The notes under the pieces are model-generated. The model made no database searches. It was not told where the DNA came from and saw only the letters and a list, made by a program, of their open reading frames with translations. Shown here piece after piece: positions 61,950-64,000 of a stretch of DNA of 64,000 nucleotides. Location of the stretch: contig NC_013203.1 in assembly GCF_000024225.1 (NCBI RefSeq), forward strand, positions 1,302,001 through 1,366,000. Direction: 5' to 3'. The position numbers and the translations under genes are program-made. Source of the stretch: Lancefieldella parvula DSM 20469 (lineage in GTDB: Bacteria; Actinomycetota; Coriobacteriia; Coriobacteriales; Atopobiaceae). Positions within the stretch are counted from its first letter, which is position 1; every line of letters begins with the position of its first letter.

Positions 61950-63503
61950 ATGACATTACACGAGCTCCTGGCGCTCTTTACCAGCAAGAACATCGAGTAC
62001 ACTACCGCCCATTTTGATGCGGTTGATCAAAACGCACAGCTTACCGATGTTGCAAGCGATTCTCGTGAGGTCATCCCCGGTTCGCTGTTTGTTTGCAAGG
62101 GCGCGAGTTTCTCGCCAGCGTATCTGACAAGCGCGGTAAAGGCTGGAGCTGTTGCGTACCTTTGCCAGCGGTCACTTGCAGAAGAACTGCAGGCAGTAGC
62201 GCCAAACGTAGCTGCCATTCACGTGGATGACGTGCGCTTTGCCATGGCCTATGTGGCCGCAGGCGTTGCGGGACATCCCGACAAGAAGCTCACTACCATC
62301 GGTATTACGGGTACAAAGGGCAAGTCTACCTGCTCGTATATGCTGCGCGCCATCCTTGACGGCGACGAGCCGTACTCCAAGTGCGGCGTGATCGGCGGCA
62401 TCGAGGTATTTGACGGCAAGGACACGCAGCCCGCGCACAACACCACACCCGAGGCTCCTGAGCTGTGGCGCCACCTCAAGCACGCCGCGGAGGCCGGCCT
62501 CCCCTACGTTGACATGGAGATTTCCAGCCAGGGACTCAAGTACGACCGCACAGTTGACCTCAACCTGAGTGTTGCGGTGTTCCTAAACATTGGAACCGAT
62601 CATATTTCCCCTGTTGAACACCCTACTTTTGAAGATTACTTTGAGAGCAAGCTGAAGATTTTTGACCTTGCTCGCGTGGCTGTTGTCAACAAGAACACTA
62701 TGATGTTTGACCAGGTCATGGAGCGTGCACAGAGGTGCGAGAAGGTCCTGACCTTCTCCACAACCGATTCCGACGCCACCGTTTGGGCGGACGAGATCAC
62801 CCCTCACCAGGGCATGGTTACCTTTACCGTGCACACGCCAACCTGGACCAGCAGCGCCGCACTGCCTATGTCCGGTCTCTTCAACGTGGAGAACGCTCTT
62901 GCGGCAATCACCGTTGCTGACTACCTGGGCATTCGCGAGAAGGACGCTGTGCTTCCGCTGATGAACGTTAAGGTGCCAGGCCGCATGGAGCTGCTGAGCT
63001 CGCCCGACAACAAGGTCACGGGCTTGGTCGACTACGCTCACAACAAACTTTCCTATCAGAAGCTTTTCTCGTCAACTGCTAAGGAATTCCCTGGTTATGG
63101 CCGCTATGTGGTCATGGGAGCCGTTGGCGGCAAGGCGTACAACCGTCGTCAGGAGCTGCCAGAAGAGGCCGCCAAGTGGGCGGATCTGATGATTTACACC
63201 ACCGAGGACTGCAACATGGAAGATCCTGCGGTGATTTGCGCACAAATGGCCGAAGCCACGCCCGAGGGCGCCGCGCACAAGATTATCCTTGACCGCTACG
63301 ACGCCATTTACGAGGCGGTTTCCGCTGCTTACGACGACCCTCGTCCGTCGCTGGTGTACCTGCTTGCCAAGGGCGACGAGCCGTTCAACATTATCGGCGG
63401 CAAGCACGTTCCGTGGATGACGGACGCTGCTGCGTTCAAGGCTGCCGTTCGTGCCAAGCTGGACAAACGAACCGGTCGCGCGGGACGCGATAACCGCAGT
63501 TAA
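61950..63503 (+). CDS. murE: MurE-like UDP-MurNAc-dipeptide diamino acid ligase
   Basis: Mur ligase adding the third residue of the peptidoglycan stem peptide. 517 residues from MTLHELLALFTSKNIEYTTA. The ATP loop ITGTKGKSTCSYML, NTTPEAPELWRHL, the SQGLKYDR substrate loop, the carbamylated-Lys segment FESKLKIFD and the C-terminal VDYAHNKLSYQKL are present. The DNPR motif of meso-DAP enzymes is replaced by TTEDCNMEDP (about 417-426), so the third residue is probably Lys, Orn or another amino acid. Stand-alone gene. Confidence 0.87.
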   Translation: MTLHELLALFTSKNIEYTTAHFDAVDQNAQLTDVASDSREVIPGSLFVCKGASFSPAYLTSAVKAGAVAYLCQRSLAEELQAVAPNVAAIHVDDVRFAMAYVAAGVAGHPDKKLTTIGITGTKGKSTCSYMLRAILDGDEPYSKCGVIGGIEVFDGKDTQPAHNTTPEAPELWRHLKHAAEAGLPYVDMEISSQGLKYDRTVDLNLSVAVFLNIGTDHISPVEHPTFEDYFESKLKIFDLARVAVVNKNTMMFDQVMERAQRCEKVLTFSTTDSDATVWADEITPHQGMVTFTVHTPTWTSSAALPMSGLFNVENALAAITVADYLGIREKDAVLPLMNVKVPGRMELLSSPDNKVTGLVDYAHNKLSYQKLFSSTAKEFPGYGRYVVMGAVGGKAYNRRQELPEEAAKWADLMIYTTEDCNMEDPAVICAQMAEATPEGAAHKIILDRYDAIYEAVSAAYDDPRPSLVYLLAKGDEPFNIIGGKHVPWMTDAAAFKAAVRAKLDKRTGRAGRDNRS

Positions 63504-63563
63504 ATGCGCAACGCGGACTGAGGGCGCGGAGTAAGTGCTTGAGTTTCTCGCCAAGCCCGCCTG

Positions 63564-63680
63564 AAAAGTGCAAAGAATCTGTATTTCCGACACAGAATCT
63601 TTGCCAAAATCAGGCAAATCCACCGATTCATTGACTTTTTCAGGCAAAAGTTACAGATTCTTTGAAGAAATCAGGCTCGC
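63564..63680. repeat. Interspersed repeat, copy C
   Basis: AAAAGTGCAAAGAATCTGTA, CACAGAATCTTTG, CACCGATTCATTG and TTACAGATTCTTTG at about 30-32-nt spacing with ATCAGGCAAA linkers. Minus-strand reading NESVDLPDFGKDSVSEIQIL matches copies A and B. TTTCTCGCC lies 12 nt to the left (63544-63552). It lies between two convergent genes. Confidence 0.88.
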
Positions 63681-63764
63681 GATTAAGTGCGGCTAAAAAA
63701 CCTTGTAATGAGGTTCGCAATTAAACGCGACGAGAAACCCGTCCACTAGCAGCTTTTTCGCACA
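63681..63764. other. Gap between repeat C and the terminator
   Basis: No gene seen. Contains the near-match GACGAGAAACCC (63730-63741) of the over-represented motif. Confidence 0.5.
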
Positions 63765-63766
63765 AG

Positions 63767-63799
63767 AAAACCCGGTACCCACATGAAGTGAATACCGGG
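63767..63799 (-). terminator. Intrinsic terminator of the gene at the right edge
   Basis: Stem CCCGGTA / TACCGGG, then TTTTCTTG on the minus strand, about 94 nt past the stop at 63893. Confidence 0.8.
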
Positions 63800-63892
63800 C
63801 GGAAGGCACGTTTATGCAGGTAGCGCGCTTGCGCCGAGCGCAGGCCGTCGCCGCGTCGAACGTGACGCGCGCAGGACGCAACTTGCGACTTG

Positions 63893-64000
63893 TTACTCGT
63901 TGTCGCCTGCGGTTGCCTGAGTTGCAGAGATGCTCTGATCAGCATCGGAAGCGTCTGGCCAAGACCAATCAGTAAATGCTGGGTGATCATAGCCCTTCTC
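63893..64000 (-). CDS. C-terminal end of an unidentified protein (cut by window edge)
   Basis: The last 35 codons read EKGYDHPAFTDWSWPDASDA then DQSISATQATAGDNE before a TAA. A terminator lies just downstream, supporting a real gene. The fragment is too short to identify. Confidence 0.6.
   Translation of the reverse strand, partial: EKGYDHPAFTDWSWPDASDADQSISATQATAGDNE

Noticed and set aside
63072-63647. Minus-strand frame of 191 codons over the murE 3' end and repeat C
   Set aside because: The N-terminal part is the repeat's conserved frame and the rest is antisense to murE. I keep the repeat but not a gene.

Overview
The window looks like a chromosome segment of a moderate-GC actinobacterium of the class Coriobacteriia, most likely the Lancefieldella/Atopobium group. 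This is inferred from protein character, gene order and codon use; no database search was possible. Gene density is high and genes sit in long co-directional blocks.

Positions 1-30,900 are almost entirely on the minus strand and carry a large information-processing block. Read 5' to 3' on the minus strand it runs: tatA, greA, lysS, clpC, disA-ispD-ispF, cysS-rlmB-yacP (Rae1), a tRNA-Thr, tRNA-Tyr/Thr/Met-tuf, rpmG-tRNA-Trp-secE-nusG-rplK-rplA, rplJ-rplL (behind an L10-type leader), rpoB-rpoC, an ArsR regulator, a GNAT-NTF2 fusion, and rpsL-rpsG-fusA (fusA cut by the window edge). The order is strongly reminiscent of the Bacillus clpC-disA-ispDF-cysS-rlmB-rae1-rpmG-secE-nusG-rpl-rpo-str region. 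An AT-rich ABC exporter is inserted at 21.3-23 kb.

Positions 31-53 kb are metabolic: a membrane-anchored spermidine-synthase-like protein, a malolactic/malic enzyme, a nucleoside hydrolase and ribokinase (ribose salvage), an MgtA-type Mg2+ P-type ATPase behind an unusual structured leader with a 32-codon ORF, two nitroreductases, and a complete MurNAc uptake and recycling cluster (mupG, murP, murQ, murR, plus a Tat-exported serine-hydrolase lipoprotein). After these come an FMN reductase, free-Met-sulfoxide reductase, glyoxalase, PepF and small membrane proteins.

Positions 53,997-61,702 form a genomic island in the 3' end of tRNA-fMet. It is bounded by 83-bp direct repeats (76/83 identical) that carry the 3' half of the tRNA and its terminator. 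The island holds a tightly overlapping seven-gene minus-strand operon: an RHH-like/HsdR-tail chimera, a PD-(D/E)XK nuclease, an EVE-domain McrB with an in-frame UGA, McrC, a DUF6508-like protein, a zinc-ribbon protein and an unrecognised Asn-rich protein. A YraN-like gene lies opposite. I see no integrase. This is the best candidate here for a little-described (probably anti-phage) system.

Two signals cut across the whole window. (1) The 9-mer TTTCTCGCC (extended consensus GGTTTCTCGCCA) occurs about 15 times where about 0.5 is expected by chance, often intergenic and sometimes as inverted pairs, like a DNA-uptake or other genome-wide signal. (2) A roughly 115-130 bp intergenic repeat occurs three times (17.8, 48.2 and 63.6 kb). 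It is built from 30-32-nt units carrying CACAGATTCTTT and keeps one reading frame open on the minus strand in all copies.
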